DNA of 6,103 nt from Arcanobacterium_A sp034173665 (GTDB taxonomy: Bacteria > Actinomycetota > Actinomycetes > Actinomycetales > Actinomycetaceae). This document shows positions 5,124-6,103 of the stretch, piece after piece. Below the pieces are notes generated by a model. The model had not been told where the DNA came from, ran no database searches, and saw nothing but the letters and a program-made list of their open reading frames with translations. Within the stretch, counting starts at the first letter, position 1; each line of letters opens with the position of its first letter. The stretch is from contig JAXFDG010000158.1 in the NCBI GenBank assembly GCA_034173665.1, forward strand, positions 1 through 6,103. The letters are read 5' to 3'. A program made the position numbers and the translations under genes.

Positions 5124-6103
5124 GCATCCGCAACTGGAACCACCGCAACCACTAGCTGTGTTTTCCAGTAGATTCAGGGAAGTTCGTTCGCCAAGATTCT
5201 TTGCCGTGGCATTTGCTTTTTTGTTCTCAAAACGCTCGAGCACGGCTGTGGCTTCTTGGCGTGGAAGAGCTTCATTTACTCCGACTGATTTTAGATGCTC
5301 AGGAATTTCCCAACCCTTGGCTTTCATTGCGCGAGCCCAGAGAGTGCCAGAACGGTATGAGGAGCGGACTAATGGTCCGGCCATTACACCAGCAAAGCCA
5401 ATTTCATTTGCGATTTTAGAAAGTTCAACGAACTCATTCGGTTTTACCCAGCGATCAATTGGATGATGTAACGGAGATGGACGAAGATACTGGGTGATTG
5501 TGAGAATATCGCATCCAGATTTATGTAAATCTTCCATCGTGGAAATGATTTCGTCGAAGGTTTCGCCCATACCTAAAATTAAATTCGATTTTGTGACGAG
5601 GTTATTTTCAGAAGCGAAAGTAATTAAGTCAAGGGAACGTTCATAGCGGAATGCTGGGCGAATTTTTTTGAAGATTCGGGGAACGGTTTCGATATTGTGT
5701 GCAATAACTTCTGGTCGAGAGTCAAAAACCTGTTGTAAAGCCGGAGCGCCACCACGCATATCATCGATTAAGAGTTCTACACCAGTTTTTGGTGAGAGCT
5801 CATGAATCATTCGGCAAGTTTCAGCGTAGAGCCAAGAAGCTCCATCTTCTAAATCATCTCTGGTAACACCAGTAATAGTGGTGTAGTTAAGGTCCATTTC
5901 ACGGACTTTTTCAGCCACACGACGAGGTTCATCGGTGTCGTATTCGGTTGGCTTTCCAGTTTTGATAAAGCAGAAATCGCAGCGACGAGTACAAATATCG
6001 CCACCAATTAAGAACGAAGCTTCACGGTCTTCCCAACACTCATAGATATTAGGGCAGTTTGCTTCTTCACAAACCGTGTGCAGGGAGGCGCCGTGCACAC
6101 GGG
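5118..6103 (-). CDS. lipA: lipoyl synthase (N-terminus beyond the window)
   Basis: Lipoyl synthase is a radical-SAM enzyme that inserts two sulfurs into protein-bound octanoyl groups to make the lipoyl cofactor of 2-oxoacid dehydrogenases and the glycine cleavage system. Numbering from the GTG at 6098-6096, the auxiliary-cluster cysteines are C10, C15 and C21 (CX4CX5C), the radical-SAM cluster is C36, C40, C43 (CTRRCDFC), and RSSYR (245-249) provides the serine ligand of the auxiliary cluster. That GTG is internal: family members carry about 60 or more residues before GASLHTVCEEA, and the frame stays open to the window edge. The core TGVTRDDLEDGASWLYAET is actinobacterial in style. After the RSSY region the protein continues to a polar tail ending SGCGGSSCGCH, with C318, C323 and C325, which the standard core does not need. 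It is convergent with the ligase; its promoter and any lipB neighbour lie outside. Confidence 0.96.
   Translation of the reverse strand, partial: RVHGASLHTVCEEANCPNIYECWEDREASFLIGGDICTRRCDFCFIKTGKPTEYDTDEPRRVAEKVREMDLNYTTITGVTRDDLEDGASWLYAETCRMIHELSPKTGVELLIDDMRGGAPALQQVFDSRPEVIAHNIETVPRIFKKIRPAFRYERSLDLITFASENNLVTKSNLILGMGETFDEIISTMEDLHKSGCDILTITQYLRPSPLHHPIDRWVKPNEFVELSKIANEIGFAGVMAGPLVRSSYRSGTLWARAMKAKGWEIPEHLKSVGVNEALPRQEATAVLERFENKKANATAKNLGERTSLNLLENTASGCGGSSCGCH

Noticed and set aside
5158..5466. A 102-codon plus-strand frame within the lipA region
   Set aside because: It is the antisense of the conserved lipA C-terminal half, with no domain or start signal of its own.
6096..6098. GTG as the true start of lipA
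   Set aside because: The reading frame stays open to the window edge, and LipA proteins have further conserved residues before the GASLHTVCEEA segment, so the start is outside the window.

Overview
The window looks like ordinary chromosomal DNA from an actinobacterium with an unusually AT-leaning genome. Three things point that way: a monomeric-type NADP isocitrate dehydrogenase, a lipoyl synthase with the 'TGVxRDDLxDGAxWLYAET' style of core usual in Actinobacteria, and a small tyrosine-phosphatase-like protein of a type I know mainly from actinomycetes. A lower-GC member of the Actinomycetaceae or a relative would fit. This is inferred from protein flavour and base composition judged by eye, not from a marker gene.

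Layout, left to right. Bases 1-332 hold the N-terminal part of icd on the minus strand, running off the left edge. A divergent spacer follows, then four plus-strand genes: a small CX5R phosphatase (525-980), an alpha/beta hydrolase of the kynurenine-formamidase-like type (about 1057-1938), an M18 zinc aminopeptidase (2093-3370) and an AMP-forming acyl-CoA synthetase-like ligase (3374-5035). The last two are separated by only 3 bases and almost certainly form a translationally coupled pair. The window ends with lipA on the minus strand (5118-6103, start beyond the right edge), convergent with the ligase across an 82-base spacer. No spacer exceeds 200 bases. I saw no tRNA, rRNA, CRISPR array, insertion sequence or phage gene.

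The genes do not form one obvious pathway. icd supplies 2-oxoglutarate and NADPH, and lipA makes the lipoyl cofactor of 2-oxoacid dehydrogenases, so the two edge genes both touch central carbon metabolism. The four plus-strand genes are a phosphatase, a hydrolase, a peptidase and an acyl-activating enzyme with no visible common substrate. I found no convincing undescribed multi-gene system. The best leads are a cysteine-rich C-terminal tail on LipA (CX4CXCH at the very end), a strong Shine-Dalgarno placed exactly ahead of a GTA codon in the hydrolase gene, and a likely leaderless start for the aminopeptidase gene.
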